A DNA stretch of 64,000 nucleotides, taken from Alcaligenaceae bacterium CGII-47. GTDB taxonomy: Bacteria; Pseudomonadota; Gammaproteobacteria; Burkholderiales; Burkholderiaceae_B. The notes beneath the pieces were generated by a model that ran no database searches, was not told where the DNA came from, and worked only from the letters and a program-made list of their open reading frames with translations. The stretch spans positions 50,159 through 114,158 of the forward strand of contig JAHTBO010000005.1 in NCBI GenBank assembly GCA_019166125.1, written 5' to 3'. Position numbers and translations under genes: made by a program. Below are positions 44,009-53,648 of the stretch, in pieces (position 1 is the stretch's first letter; every line of letters begins with the position of its first letter).

Positions 44009-46294
44009 GTGAGCGTGGCTGCACAACCGCTAACTGAAGATGATGGCCCACTGTCGGTGTGGTGGCTACGTACAATTCTAATCGTGATGGTGCTTGGATT
44101 TGTCGGCTTACTGGCGATTACCCAAAAGGCCTACACCAACGCGCCGCCAATTCCGGCACAAGTGCTTGATGCACAAGGTACAACACTGTTTACCGGTGCC
44201 GACATTAGTGACGGCCAGGCGGTCTTCCTAAAATATGGCTTGATGGCGAACGGCAGCATCTGGGGTCACGGTGCCTATTTAGGGCCAGATTACTCGGCTT
44301 CGGCACTGCATCGAATGGGCCAGGACACTGCCGACGCGATTGCGCTGCAACAGTATAAGAGACCGATGGCGGAATTGAGCTTGTCCCAGCAAGCAGCGGT
44401 GCGCGCGGAAACCGCAGTAACGTTGAAAACCAATCGCTATGACGCAGCAAGCGGCACGCTGCAATTAACCGCAGCAGAAACCGCTGCATATCGCCAACAA
44501 ATTCCGTACTGGACGGACTACTTTCGCCACCCTGAGCGCAATGCTGGGTTGAAGAAAGATTTAATCGAGAGCCCAACTGAGCTGCACCAATTTGCTGCTT
44601 TTGTCACATGGACAGCATGGGCTTCGGTCGCGAACCGTCCGGGCGAAACATACTCCTACACGAACAATTTTCCATACGACCCTAGTGTAGGCAATCTGCC
44701 TACTGGGGATGCAGTGTTTTGGAGTGCAATGTCTTTGATTGTGCTGTTGGTGGGTATCGCCGCAGTCTTGCTCGCATTTGGCAAATTCGATTACCTTGGC
44801 TGGATTTCGCATGATAAGCATGTCCATCCACAGGTGTTGCCTGGACGCTCCAGCGCTGGCCAGAATGCGCTATTGAAATTTTTTGTTGTGGTCGCCTTGC
44901 TATTCTTGGCGCAGACGCTGGTAGGTGGTGCGGTTGCGCATTATCGGGCAGACCCGGGAAGTTTCTATGGCTTTCAGTTGGAGACCATTTTTCCCAGTAA
45001 CCTGATGCGTACTTGGCATTTGCAACTGGCTATTTTCTGGATTGCCACTGCGTATGTCGCGGCGGCCTTGTTCCTGGCGCGCACGCTCAGCAAAGAAGAG
45101 CCGAGTTGGTTCGCGTGGGGCGTGCACACATTGTTCGCTGCGTTTGTGCTGGTGATCGGTGGCAGTCTGTTGGGTGAGTGGCTGGGGATATCGCAACTAT
45201 TGGGTGATTGGTGGTTCTGGTTGGGCAACCAAGGCTGGGAATACCTCGAACTGGGGCGCATCTGGCAGTACTTGTTGGTTATCGGCTTATTTGGCTGGTT
45301 TGTGATGCTGTGGCGTTTACTGCGCACTGAAACCCTGGTCGAGCCAAGCGCGAAACCGCTGGTCAAGATGTTTATGCTGGCAGCGCTGGCGATTCCCGTG
45401 TTCTATATCCCCGCCTTATTTTTTGGGGCCAAAACGAATTTCACTGTCGTCGATACCTGGCGCTTCTGGATCGTGCATTTGTGGGTTGAGGGTTTCTTTG
45501 AGTTTTTCGCCACTACCGTGGTGGCACTGACCTTCTATCAACTTGGGTTGACCCGCCGTAACGTCGCATTGCGCGTTATTTACCTAGATGCCATTTTGTA
45601 TTTTGGAGGTGGGCTGATTGGCACCGGCCATCACTGGTATTTCACCGGCCACACCAGCTTCAATATGGCGTTGGCGGCGATGATCTCGGTGCTGGAAGTG
45701 GTACCGTTGACACTGTTGACGCTGGATGCATGGGATTTTGTTCGTACCACCAAGGGGCAGTGCGATATCTGCGGTAAAAAGATAACCATACCGCACAAAT
45801 GGACCTTCTATTTTCTGATGGCGGTTGGCTTCTGGAATTTCGTTGGGGCAGGGGTATTTGGTTTCCTGGTCAATTTGCCGATCGTCAGCTATTACGAAGT
45901 AGGTACGCAGATCACAGCGACCCATGCGCACTCAGCGCTGATGGGTGTGTTTGGCATGCTGGCAATCGCATTGATGGCCTTCGTGCTGCGTCAAACTAGT
46001 GATGATGCTCACTGGCCGGGTATTGAAAAATACATCAAGGTTGCGTTTTGGGGCACCAATGTCGGGCTAGCGATGATGATCTTGATGAGCCTGTTCCCAA
46101 GCGGCGTGTTCCAACTGTGGGATGTGATTCAGCATGGTTACTGGCATGCACGCAGCCTTGAGTTTATCGGTAGCGAACGCGCCCTGATCATTGAATGGCT
46201 GCGCCTGCCAGGCGACTTGGTCTTTATCTTTTTGGGTGCGATACCGCTGGTGATTGCCTCGATCAAGGGGTATTTGGGTATGCGAAATGGATAG
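44009..46294 (+). CDS. norB: Quinol-dependent nitric oxide reductase (qNor), first copy
   Basis: 761 residues from a GTG with AAGGAG six bases upstream. N-terminal extension (about 40-230) with the cytochrome-c-like but heme-free fold (IWGHGAYLGPD), then 12 more membrane helices. All metal ligands are seen: H337 and H639/H641 for hemes, H490, H541, H542 and E494 for FeB, and the conserved E563. It has GTGHHWYFTG at the active site and a CDIC pair (585-588) in the loop before the PHKWTFYF helix. It reduces 2 NO to N2O with quinol in the membrane. Alone, with its own terminator. Confidence 0.95.
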   Translation: MSVAAQPLTEDDGPLSVWWLRTILIVMVLGFVGLLAITQKAYTNAPPIPAQVLDAQGTTLFTGADISDGQAVFLKYGLMANGSIWGHGAYLGPDYSASALHRMGQDTADAIALQQYKRPMAELSLSQQAAVRAETAVTLKTNRYDAASGTLQLTAAETAAYRQQIPYWTDYFRHPERNAGLKKDLIESPTELHQFAAFVTWTAWASVANRPGETYSYTNNFPYDPSVGNLPTGDAVFWSAMSLIVLLVGIAAVLLAFGKFDYLGWISHDKHVHPQVLPGRSSAGQNALLKFFVVVALLFLAQTLVGGAVAHYRADPGSFYGFQLETIFPSNLMRTWHLQLAIFWIATAYVAAALFLARTLSKEEPSWFAWGVHTLFAAFVLVIGGSLLGEWLGISQLLGDWWFWLGNQGWEYLELGRIWQYLLVIGLFGWFVMLWRLLRTETLVEPSAKPLVKMFMLAALAIPVFYIPALFFGAKTNFTVVDTWRFWIVHLWVEGFFEFFATTVVALTFYQLGLTRRNVALRVIYLDAILYFGGGLIGTGHHWYFTGHTSFNMALAAMISVLEVVPLTLLTLDAWDFVRTTKGQCDICGKKITIPHKWTFYFLMAVGFWNFVGAGVFGFLVNLPIVSYYEVGTQITATHAHSALMGVFGMLAIALMAFVLRQTSDDAHWPGIEKYIKVAFWGTNVGLAMMILMSLFPSGVFQLWDVIQHGYWHARSLEFIGSERALIIEWLRLPGDLVFIFLGAIPLVIASIKGYLGMRNG

Positions 46295-46419
46295 CACCGG
46301 CCGTGTGCTGCGCCGACGGTATCGAATTGTTATCTCGTTGATAACGGGACGCAAAAATACGGTTTACAGGCTTTGATCAAAAACATGTAAAGCTGTCTGC
46401 TATCAGTCATGATGGTTTG

Positions 46420-46456
46420 TGAAGTCCGTGAGCGATAAGGTTCACGGGCTTTTTTG
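46420..46456 (+). terminator. Terminator downstream of the first norB
   Basis: AAGTCCGTGA pairs with TTCACGGGCT around a short loop, followed by six T; about 125 bases after the norB stop. Confidence 0.8.
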
Positions 46457-46532
46457 GCATTTTCTATGCTACATTCTGCCCCGCAGGACACGATGTAACC
46501 CATAAAACAATTAATTTTTATATGAGCAATCT

Positions 46533-46868
46533 ATGTTTACAACACGTTCGCTTGTGATTTCAATTGCTATCGGATATGCCGCGCTCGTCTCGGGCACGGC
46601 TTTGGCTGCGAACAAAACCGTGACAGTCGTTAACAAAACAAAATCAGTAATCACTGCGATTCATGCTTCCAATACCGGAACCAGCGACTGGGAGGAGGAT
46701 ATTCTCGGACGGGATACGCTTGCTCCGGGTGAATCGGTCGATATTGATATGACCGATGGGAGCGGAGCATGCCGCTTTGATCTGAAGGCGGAGTTCGAGG
46801 ATGGAACGGACGTCGTCCAGGAAAACCTGGATGTGTGCAAGGTAGGTGAATTTACGTTCACTGAGTAG
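46533..46868 (+). CDS. Small exported protein of unknown function
   Basis: 111 residues. Signal peptide about 1-25 (cleavage near ALAANK). The mature part of about 85 residues is beta-rich with the pattern VVNKTKSVITAIHAS, WEEDILGRDTLAPGESV, ACRFDLKAEFEDG and a second Cys in LDVCK; the two Cys may pair. I know this pattern from small periplasmic proteins of Proteobacteria without a function. Placed between norB and the betaine-type transporter, with its own upstream region. Confidence 0.8.
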   Translation: MFTTRSLVISIAIGYAALVSGTALAANKTVTVVNKTKSVITAIHASNTGTSDWEEDILGRDTLAPGESVDIDMTDGSGACRFDLKAEFEDGTDVVQENLDVCKVGEFTFTE

Positions 46869-46872
46869 CGAT

Positions 46873-46906
46873 AAAAAAGGTTGGTAGGGTGAACACCTTG
46901 CCAACC
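46873..46906 (-). terminator. Minus-strand terminator
   Basis: Read on the minus strand GGTTGG (46906-46901) pairs with CCAACC (46884-46879), the inner part partly paired, and six T follow. It has no intact gene to serve, but a coding remnant ends about 110 bases upstream of it. Confidence 0.6.
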
Positions 46907-47018
46907 TGAAGCCGCTACAAATACCAACCTCGTCTTTTGTGGCATTAAATCAATTACTTACTGTTGATTCATTTCATGTATAATGATTTCTCTTGAATCA
47001 GTAATCTGGTTTAGATAA

Positions 47019-47198
47019 CTAGTCAAACGCAGCGTACGCGGCAAAACTGTAGTTTTCAAAAGCATCTACGTACCCGGATAAGCGCATCGTTAATGATTTC
47101 GCATCAGGCGATTGATCGTTTGTGTTGTGGGTAACGCTAGACAGAGTAGCTCCATCCGATGTGTCTGAAATAAATCCGGCATTCTGAACCGTATGGTT
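47019..47198 (-). pseudogene. C-terminal remnant of an unidentified protein
   Basis: 59 codons open on the minus strand to a TAG, with no usable start and an in-frame TAA just upstream. The translation (AGFISDTSDGATLSSV, then SGYVDAFENYSFAAYAAFD) has the Ser/Thr/Asp/Tyr composition of an exported beta-strand protein. It is followed by a minus-strand terminator, which supports a former gene here. No family recognised. Confidence 0.3.
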
Positions 47199-47314
47199 TT
47201 ACTGGGTTGGCGACAGCGTCGCCCACCCTTGCCTTTGGCATGGCTGGATTATTGATCAAAACCTTGAAATGAGCTGATTCTTTGCTCTTTCATAAACACA
47301 AGGGGAAGCCACCA

Positions 47315-48280
47315 TTGAAAATTCTTAACCAACTTAGCGTTAGCATGCTGCTTACCGCCGCCGTAATCGGCGCGCCTGTTTATGCCGCTGTGCCGGAATC
47401 GAGCGATACGATCAAAATTGTTGACAACAATTGGTCGAGCCAAAAGGTTCTGGCCCGTGTTGCACAACAATTACTTGAGAAGGTCGGCTACGACACCAAA
47501 ATCGTACCGTCGGATAGTCAGGGGCAATTTGCAGCGATGGGCTTGGGCGATCTGGATTTGCAGATGGAGGTCTGGGAGGGCACGATGCACGACAGCTTCA
47601 TGAAAGAGGTCCAGGCCGGCCGTATGGTCGATCTGGGCAGCCACACGGCGACCACCCGTGAGGACTGGTGGTATCCGGATTATATGGAGGACATTTGCCC
47701 TGGCTTACCGAATTGGGAGGCGCTTAACGCCTGCGCTGCTAAATTCGCAGCACCAGAGACAGCGCCAAAAGGACGCTATCTGGCAGGCCCCATCGATTGG
47801 ATCAAGCACGATAAGGAAAAGATCGAGGCCTTGGATTTGAACTTTACTGTGGTGAATGCTGGCTCTGCCGCCGCCCTGTTTGGCGAATTGAAATCAGCCT
47901 CTACGCGCAAGGAACCTATTGTGCTGTTTAACTGGGCACCTAATTGGGTGGCAGCAGCTTTTCCGGGGAAATTCGTTGAGTTTCCGGAACACGAAAAGGC
48001 GTGCACTGAGGATCCGAAGTGGGGCGTGAACCCAGACAAGACCTATGACTGCGGCTCACCCAAAGGTGGCTACCTCAAAAAAGCAGCATGGTCGGGTTTT
48101 GAAAAAAAGTGGACATGTGCTTATCAGTTGATCAAGAACATCGATTTTGCCGGGCCGATGATTGATCAGGCCGCCGCGTTGGTCGATGTGGACGGTTTGT
48201 CGCATGACGCTGCCGCCGCTGCGTGGATTGACAAGCACCCAGAGCAAGTCGCGGCATGGATGCCTGCTTGCGCGAGTTAG
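47315..48280 (+). CDS. Glycine betaine/proline-type ABC transporter substrate-binding protein
   Basis: About 321 residues from the TTG at 47315, which has AAGGGGA at good distance and starts a proper signal peptide (cleavage near PVYAAV); a TTG at 47282 is less likely. OpuAC/ProX-like fold: IKIVDNNWSSQKVLARV, GDLDLQMEVWEG, FNWAPNWVAAAFPGKFVEFPEH with aromatic residues that may box a quaternary amine. First gene of a three-gene transporter operon. Ligand could be glycine betaine, choline or a related compound. Confidence 0.88.
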   Translation: MKILNQLSVSMLLTAAVIGAPVYAAVPESSDTIKIVDNNWSSQKVLARVAQQLLEKVGYDTKIVPSDSQGQFAAMGLGDLDLQMEVWEGTMHDSFMKEVQAGRMVDLGSHTATTREDWWYPDYMEDICPGLPNWEALNACAAKFAAPETAPKGRYLAGPIDWIKHDKEKIEALDLNFTVVNAGSAAALFGELKSASTRKEPIVLFNWAPNWVAAAFPGKFVEFPEHEKACTEDPKWGVNPDKTYDCGSPKGGYLKKAAWSGFEKKWTCAYQLIKNIDFAGPMIDQAAALVDVDGLSHDAAAAAWIDKHPEQVAAWMPACAS

Positions 48281-48417
48281 TACCCGATATCTCCACTCTA
48301 TCCGACACTGCTTCGTCTATTGTTTTGCATCAGCTCTGATCAGCGGGACCTTATTGATACCGCTGATCCTGTCGGAGAGTGACCGCACTTGTGCACACTT
48401 ATTCGACAGGCCAAATG

Positions 48418-49446
48418 ATGAACGATTCGGTAAAAATTTCATGTAAGAACCTGTGGCAACTATTTGGTAAGGGCGCCTCTGGCTTTCTCGATGAACATCA
48501 GCATGCCCCCAGTGACGCCGCGCTTGCTTCTGCTGGCCTGATTGCGGCGGTACGCGATGTCAGCTTTGATGTCTATGGTGGCGAAATTTTGGTCATCATG
48601 GGCTTAAGCGGCTCGGGTAAATCGACCCTTGTGCGCTGCCTTACGCGATTGATTGAACCGGATGCCGGGCAGGTACTGTTTGACGGCGTTGATCTCTTGC
48701 AGACATCACGCAGGCGCTTGACGCAGATTCGTCGGCGCAAGATGGGTATGGTGTTCCAGAATTTTGGCCTGTTGCCGCATCGCACCGTATTGGACAATAT
48801 TGCCTTCCCGCTAGAGATCCAGGATGTACCAAAGGTCGCCCGCTTAGCCAAAGCGCGCGAGTTGGTCGCAACGGTAGGCCTGGAAGGGCGCGAGCACAAT
48901 TTTCCACGTGAACTGTCCGGCGGTCAGCAACAACGTGTGGGGATCGCGCGCAGCCTGATCGGTGAGTGCGATGTCTGGTTTCTGGATGAACCGTTTTCCG
49001 CGCTGGATCCGCTGATTCGTCGCGAGATGCAGGATGAGTTCGTCAGCTTGCAATCTAGATTGAACAAGACCATCGTATTTGTTACCCATGACTTTGATGA
49101 GGCGGTGCGCCTGGGTGACCGTATTGCAATCATGAAGGATGGTCGTTTGGCTCAGATCGGCACAGCCGAAGAGCTCCTTATGACCCCCGCTGATGATTAT
49201 GTAAAAAAATTCGTGCAGCACGCACCTCGTGCCAAGCTGATTACGGCGCAAAAGATTATGGTGCCTGCCCGTCCCGATGATATTCGGCTACTTGAGGGCC
49301 AAAGTGTAATTAGAAATACGGATGTGCTGGAAAAAATAGCACGGCGTGTTATCGAGGCGGACCACGCCTTAGCTGTGGTCGATGCCGCAGGTGTACTGGT
49401 GGGACGAGTCGGTCGTGAGAATCTGGCGCGAGCACTATTCCAATGA
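48418..49446 (+). CDS. Glycine betaine/proline-type ABC transporter ATP-binding protein
   Basis: About 342 residues from the ATG at 48418 (48421 equally possible; the frame is open to a GTG at 48379). Walker A GLSGSGKST, Q loop VFQNFGLLPH, signature LSGGQQQRVGIARSL, Walker B VWFLDEPFSALDP, H loop THDFDEA. The order and the SALDPLIR segment fit ProV/OpuAA. The C-terminal 75 residues form one short CBS-like domain, fewer than in OpuAA. Its stop overlaps the permease start (ATGA). Confidence 0.92.
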   Translation: MNDSVKISCKNLWQLFGKGASGFLDEHQHAPSDAALASAGLIAAVRDVSFDVYGGEILVIMGLSGSGKSTLVRCLTRLIEPDAGQVLFDGVDLLQTSRRRLTQIRRRKMGMVFQNFGLLPHRTVLDNIAFPLEIQDVPKVARLAKARELVATVGLEGREHNFPRELSGGQQQRVGIARSLIGECDVWFLDEPFSALDPLIRREMQDEFVSLQSRLNKTIVFVTHDFDEAVRLGDRIAIMKDGRLAQIGTAEELLMTPADDYVKKFVQHAPRAKLITAQKIMVPARPDDIRLLEGQSVIRNTDVLEKIARRVIEADHALAVVDAAGVLVGRVGRENLARALFQ

Positions 49447-51521
49447 CGCAAACGATAAGCTTATCAGGCAAGGACTTAATCAAGACGGCTGCTGATGCAC
49501 ATCGATCGGGAACCAAGGCAAGGAGTCAGATCAGTAGTGCTGATGGGCATTTAACAGACAGGCGCTCTAGCGCTGCGCGGCGTCGGCTAATGTATTGGGC
49601 TGTCGCGCTGGCCATTATTGTGTTGGGCCAATTTTCAGCGAGTCGGTTTGACTGGGTGGCACAGTACCCCACCGATTGGATTTTTCCCCTTAAAGACTGG
49701 ATCGATTCATTTTTTGAATGGTTGGTGTATGGAATTCGTTTCTTTGAAGGATCTTCGTTTGCGTTCACGCCACGTGATCTGACCCGTGGATTCTCGGCGT
49801 TGCTGGCCTATCCCTTGGGCTTGACCGAGTCGTTATTTGTAGATGGCTTTTCATGGGGTGCTCCAGCGCTGCCGTGGCTGACGGTGCTTGGTTTGGCGGC
49901 GTTATTAGGGCATTGGGTGGGGGGTTGGCGCAGCGCTTTGCTGGGCGCGGGCGCATTCGCCTACTTGGCTGTATTCGGTGTCTGGCAGTCTGCAATGCAG
50001 ACATTTTCTCTTGTGCTTATTACGGTACCCCTGGTCTTTTTGATCGGCTTGGTTACTGGTGTTCTGATGAGTAAGCATGCGCATTTCAAGCGTGTCGTGA
50101 CACCTATGCTGGATGTTCTGCAAAGCATGCCGCCGTTCGCGTACCTGGTACCTATTGTGGTGCTGTACGGTGTGGGTGATGTGCCCGCGATGATCGCGAC
50201 TGCACTCTTTGCCGTGCCGCCGGTTGCACGCTGTATTGCGCTAGGCCTCGATGGCGTACGTGATGGGGTTGTAGAGGCGGGTCAAATGATGGGCTGCACA
50301 CGTTGGCAATTATTGTGGCGTGTGCAGATGCCCGCCGCACGCTCGGCGCTGTTGCTTGGGCTGAATCAGGGCATTATGCAAACGCTGGCTATGATTGTGC
50401 TGGCTGCATTGATTGGCGCCTCTGGCCTGGGTAGCGAGTTACTGACGTCACTGCAGTCGCTGCGCCTGGGCGAGGCCCTCGAGCAAGGGATTGCGATTGT
50501 TGTTATTGCCGTGGTGTTGGATCGCCTAAGCCGTGCCTACGCCTTAAAAACACCGACCTATATGGATTCGAACCTGGTTTGGTGGCGACGTCACCCGTAT
50601 GGGCTGTTTGCCTTGGGTTTTGTGCTGCTGAGCATGCTGCTCGCGCGAGCGCTACCCGAGCTGGCGTTACTGACGCACGCACACACCATCACCACCGCAC
50701 CGTATTGGAATGCCGGTATTGATTGGGTCAACTTGAATCTGTACGAATCGGTTCAGGCATTTCGTAACTTTATGCTGCTGGGGGTTTTGATCCCGACCCG
50801 TAACTTTTTCCAGGTGATCCCGTGGGTGAGCTTTGTTGCGTTGGTAGCGCTGCTCGGCTATCGCCTGGGTGGTTGGACCGTTGCGCTAGTCTCGGGCTTA
50901 CTGATTTTATTTCCTGCTGCCACCGGCCTATGGATTGAGGCAATGACCACGCTATACATGATCGGCACCGCCGCAGTGGTCTGTGTCAGTGTGGGCTTTG
51001 TGCTGGGGCTGGGTGCATCGCGTAGTGCTGGTTGGTCTCGTTTTGCTGCAAGTGTGTGTGATTTCCTGCAGACCTTCCCTTCGTTTATTTATCTGATTCC
51101 GGTCGTGATGTTATTTAAGGTGAGTGACTTATCTGCAATTATCGCCGTATTGCTATTCGCTGTGGTGCCGATGATCCGCTACACCATACTGGGCTTGCGT
51201 GGCGTCCCTAAGCAGATCATCGAGGCGGCGACCCAGCAGGGCGCAACGCGATGGCAGCGATTGGTGAAGATTGAGTTACCGATTGCCTTGCCGGAAATCA
51301 TGCTGGGCGTGAATCAGGTGATCTTCATGGCGCTGTTCATGGTTGCGATCACCGCCTTGATCGGGACTCAGGATTTAGGGGCTGAAATTAATGCCGCGCG
51401 TTCAGGTAATGAGATTGGCAAGGCCTTGGTGGCCGGCTTGTGTATCGCGTTTCTGGGGATGGCCGCAGATCGCTTGATCGGTGCCTGGGTTCGGCGCAAA
51501 AAGATCGAGCTGGGCGGATAG
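49443..51521 (+). CDS. Double-domain ABC transporter permease of the ProW/OpuAB class
   Basis: 692 residues with two homologous permease domains in one chain. The first contains VLDVLQSMPPFAYLVPIVVLYG and EAGQMMGCTRWQLLWRVQMP, the second CDFLQTFPSFIYLIPVVMLF and EAATQQGATRWQRLVKIELP (the EAA loops). About 14-16 membrane helices overall. Ordinary ProW proteins carry one such domain and dimerise; here a single chain supplies both halves. Coupled to the ATPase by a four-base overlap. Confidence 0.92.
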   Translation: MTQTISLSGKDLIKTAADAHRSGTKARSQISSADGHLTDRRSSAARRRLMYWAVALAIIVLGQFSASRFDWVAQYPTDWIFPLKDWIDSFFEWLVYGIRFFEGSSFAFTPRDLTRGFSALLAYPLGLTESLFVDGFSWGAPALPWLTVLGLAALLGHWVGGWRSALLGAGAFAYLAVFGVWQSAMQTFSLVLITVPLVFLIGLVTGVLMSKHAHFKRVVTPMLDVLQSMPPFAYLVPIVVLYGVGDVPAMIATALFAVPPVARCIALGLDGVRDGVVEAGQMMGCTRWQLLWRVQMPAARSALLLGLNQGIMQTLAMIVLAALIGASGLGSELLTSLQSLRLGEALEQGIAIVVIAVVLDRLSRAYALKTPTYMDSNLVWWRRHPYGLFALGFVLLSMLLARALPELALLTHAHTITTAPYWNAGIDWVNLNLYESVQAFRNFMLLGVLIPTRNFFQVIPWVSFVALVALLGYRLGGWTVALVSGLLILFPAATGLWIEAMTTLYMIGTAAVVCVSVGFVLGLGASRSAGWSRFAASVCDFLQTFPSFIYLIPVVMLFKVSDLSAIIAVLLFAVVPMIRYTILGLRGVPKQIIEAATQQGATRWQRLVKIELPIALPEIMLGVNQVIFMALFMVAITALIGTQDLGAEINAARSGNEIGKALVAGLCIAFLGMAADRLIGAWVRRKKIELGG

Positions 51522-51546
51522 CGCCCAGGTATTTGTCCTGGCATGA

Positions 51547-53562
51547 TCAAGCCCGAAGCGAACGTTTGATAAAAAGCAGACACATCGCCACGAGCGATAC
51601 CAAGCCAATATATTTCGCTGTCTCGGCGAATTCGGATCCGACCAGGGCAAGCGGTGCGTCACTGCCTCCGGTTCCTACCGATGCAACGATCACCATTGCC
51701 AGAACCACGCCGATCAAGCTTTCACCCACAATCAAGCCCGACGCAAATAGCGTGCCTTGGCGCTCGGAGTTTTCCAATAATTTTTTATAATCAGTATTCG
51801 AGCGTGCAGCGTTGGCGCGATTACGGCTTTTAATAAACCAGGAAATCAAAGCGCCCACAAAAATGGCGGTGGCGATCGATGGGGGCAGATATAGACCCAT
51901 GGCGATCGCCAGCGGTGGCAAGCGCAAGTGGGTGGATCTGGCCAGTAAAGCATCAATGATAATGGCAATGATACCTGCTGCGACACCGATCAAAATGTAT
52001 GACCACTCAAGCGTATGAGCGAATAAGCCCTGAGCAATGGTAATCATAAGCGTCGCTTGCGGGGCGACCAACGCTTGCGACGCATCCATATCAGCTCGCG
52101 GCATACTGCCAATGAAGCCATAAGCGTTATATAAAAGCTCAAGAACCGGCGGTATTACGATTGCCCCAATCAGGCAACCTATGATCAGCGCAACCTGCTG
52201 CTTCCATGGGGTTGCAGACACCAGCCACCCTGTTTTTAGGTCTTGCAAGTTGTCATTGGAAATAGCTGCAATCGCCACCACCACCGACGAACAAAAAATT
52301 GCTAAAGCAGTAAAAAATTTAACGTTTTGCTCGTTATCCAGCATGCCCTGAGCCTGACCGAGGCCGATAAAAACCAATGAAACGCTCAGGATGGAAATGA
52401 CAGCAATACCTGATATGGGACTGGCAGATGAACCAACTAATCCAGCCATGTAACCGCACGCCGCTGCCACCATAAAACCAAGAAGAAATGATATTGCGGT
52501 ACCGATCAGAACAAGGGTCCAAGCCGTTATGGGCGGCAATTCAGCCTGAGACACGAATGAATAGAAGGTCGCGATTAGCAAGATGACCGTGAGCAGCGTA
52601 ATTCTTAGTATTGCCTTTGGAGAAAGATCGGTATCCGTGCGCGCCAAGCTTTGGGATCCTGACGCACCCTTGAGCACAGATAAGGAAACACGAATACCTT
52701 CCATCATGGGTTTTATAAGAGTGATCAAGGTCCAAAGCGCAGCAATGGCAATCATGCCTGCTCCGATTAGTCGAACCTGAGACACCCATATGGCGGTCGC
52801 AAAGCTGCTGATCGTGACGTCCTCAGGCCTGGGCTGCAGCATGGTTAGCCAGGGGACAGCCACCCCCCAAGATAGGAACACGCCTAATAGCATCGCGATC
52901 CCACCGGTGATGCCAACCAGATAACCGGCGCCAACCAAGGCAAACGAAAACCCCATGGGAAGCTGAAAAATCGCAGACCCCACGCTACGCCAGGTGCTGA
53001 TGCCATCTGCAGCCAGCTTGAAGCCATTAGTCATCAAGCTGAACAAGCCGGCGACGCAGGCGCCTAATACGATATCTATAAAGCCCTGGCCCTTGCTGGA
53101 ATTTGGCTCGTGCTCATCAGGATTTCCAGCCCGCAGGATTTCGGCTGCTGCAACGCCTTCCGGATAAGGCAATTCGCTTTTTACAACCAGTGCCTGACGG
53201 AGTGGTACGCTGAACATGACGCCCAATACGCCACCGCATGCACATATCATTGCCGTTTCGATTAAGGGAAAGCCTTGCCAATAGCCCATCATTAGCAATG
53301 CGGGCAATACAAAAATGATCGCCGAGAGCGCACCTGCCGAGGATGCCTGTGTCTGGATAATATTATTTTCCAGAATATTGGAGCCTTGAAAGGCACGCAA
53401 TGCCGCCATGGAAATGACTGCAGCTGGTATGGACGAGGCAAAAGTCATCCCTACTTTAAGCCCCAGATAAACATTGGATGCAGTAAATACAACAGTAATA
53501 ATTGCACCAAGAATTATTCCCCTTAAAGTGAGCTCTTTAAGGGGAGTTGCACTGTCACGCAT
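51547..53562 (-). CDS. OPT-family transporter
   Basis: About 671 residues, some 15 membrane helices. N-terminal ELTLRGIILGAIITVVFTASNVYLGLK signature of the bacterial OPT branch (split here as ELTLRGIILG and ASNVYLGLKVGMT), SELPYPEGVAAAEILRAG near 130 and the EWSYILIGVAAGI region. These carriers move oligopeptides or metal chelates, driven by protons. Starts at the ATG at 53562 next to a GTG. Convergent with the betaine transporter operon; the FMN dehydrogenase lies upstream on the same strand about 85 bases away. Confidence 0.9.
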   Translation of the reverse strand: MRDSATPLKELTLRGIILGAIITVVFTASNVYLGLKVGMTFASSIPAAVISMAALRAFQGSNILENNIIQTQASSAGALSAIIFVLPALLMMGYWQGFPLIETAMICACGGVLGVMFSVPLRQALVVKSELPYPEGVAAAEILRAGNPDEHEPNSSKGQGFIDIVLGACVAGLFSLMTNGFKLAADGISTWRSVGSAIFQLPMGFSFALVGAGYLVGITGGIAMLLGVFLSWGVAVPWLTMLQPRPEDVTISSFATAIWVSQVRLIGAGMIAIAALWTLITLIKPMMEGIRVSLSVLKGASGSQSLARTDTDLSPKAILRITLLTVILLIATFYSFVSQAELPPITAWTLVLIGTAISFLLGFMVAAACGYMAGLVGSSASPISGIAVISILSVSLVFIGLGQAQGMLDNEQNVKFFTALAIFCSSVVVAIAAISNDNLQDLKTGWLVSATPWKQQVALIIGCLIGAIVIPPVLELLYNAYGFIGSMPRADMDASQALVAPQATLMITIAQGLFAHTLEWSYILIGVAAGIIAIIIDALLARSTHLRLPPLAIAMGLYLPPSIATAIFVGALISWFIKSRNRANAARSNTDYKKLLENSERQGTLFASGLIVGESLIGVVLAMVIVASVGTGGSDAPLALVGSEFAETAKYIGLVSLVAMCLLFIKRSLRA

Positions 53563-53648
53563 CACAAGTTCGTCCAGTTATTAAATAATTAGATGGATGG
53601 AAGAGGACGAGTGTAACCAAAACCGCGCTCTAGAGGCGACTAGAGAGC

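Larger units (their letters stand above)
46869..47314. other. 446-base stretch without an intact gene
   Basis: Holds a minus-strand terminator and a minus-strand coding remnant, both listed separately, then the presumed promoter and leader of the betaine-type transporter operon. Confidence 0.5.

Noticed and set aside
44009..46294. First qNor as a nitric oxide dismutase (Nod)
   Set aside because: Nod proteins lack some of the FeB and glutamate ligands; here H490, E494, H541, H542 and E563 are all present.
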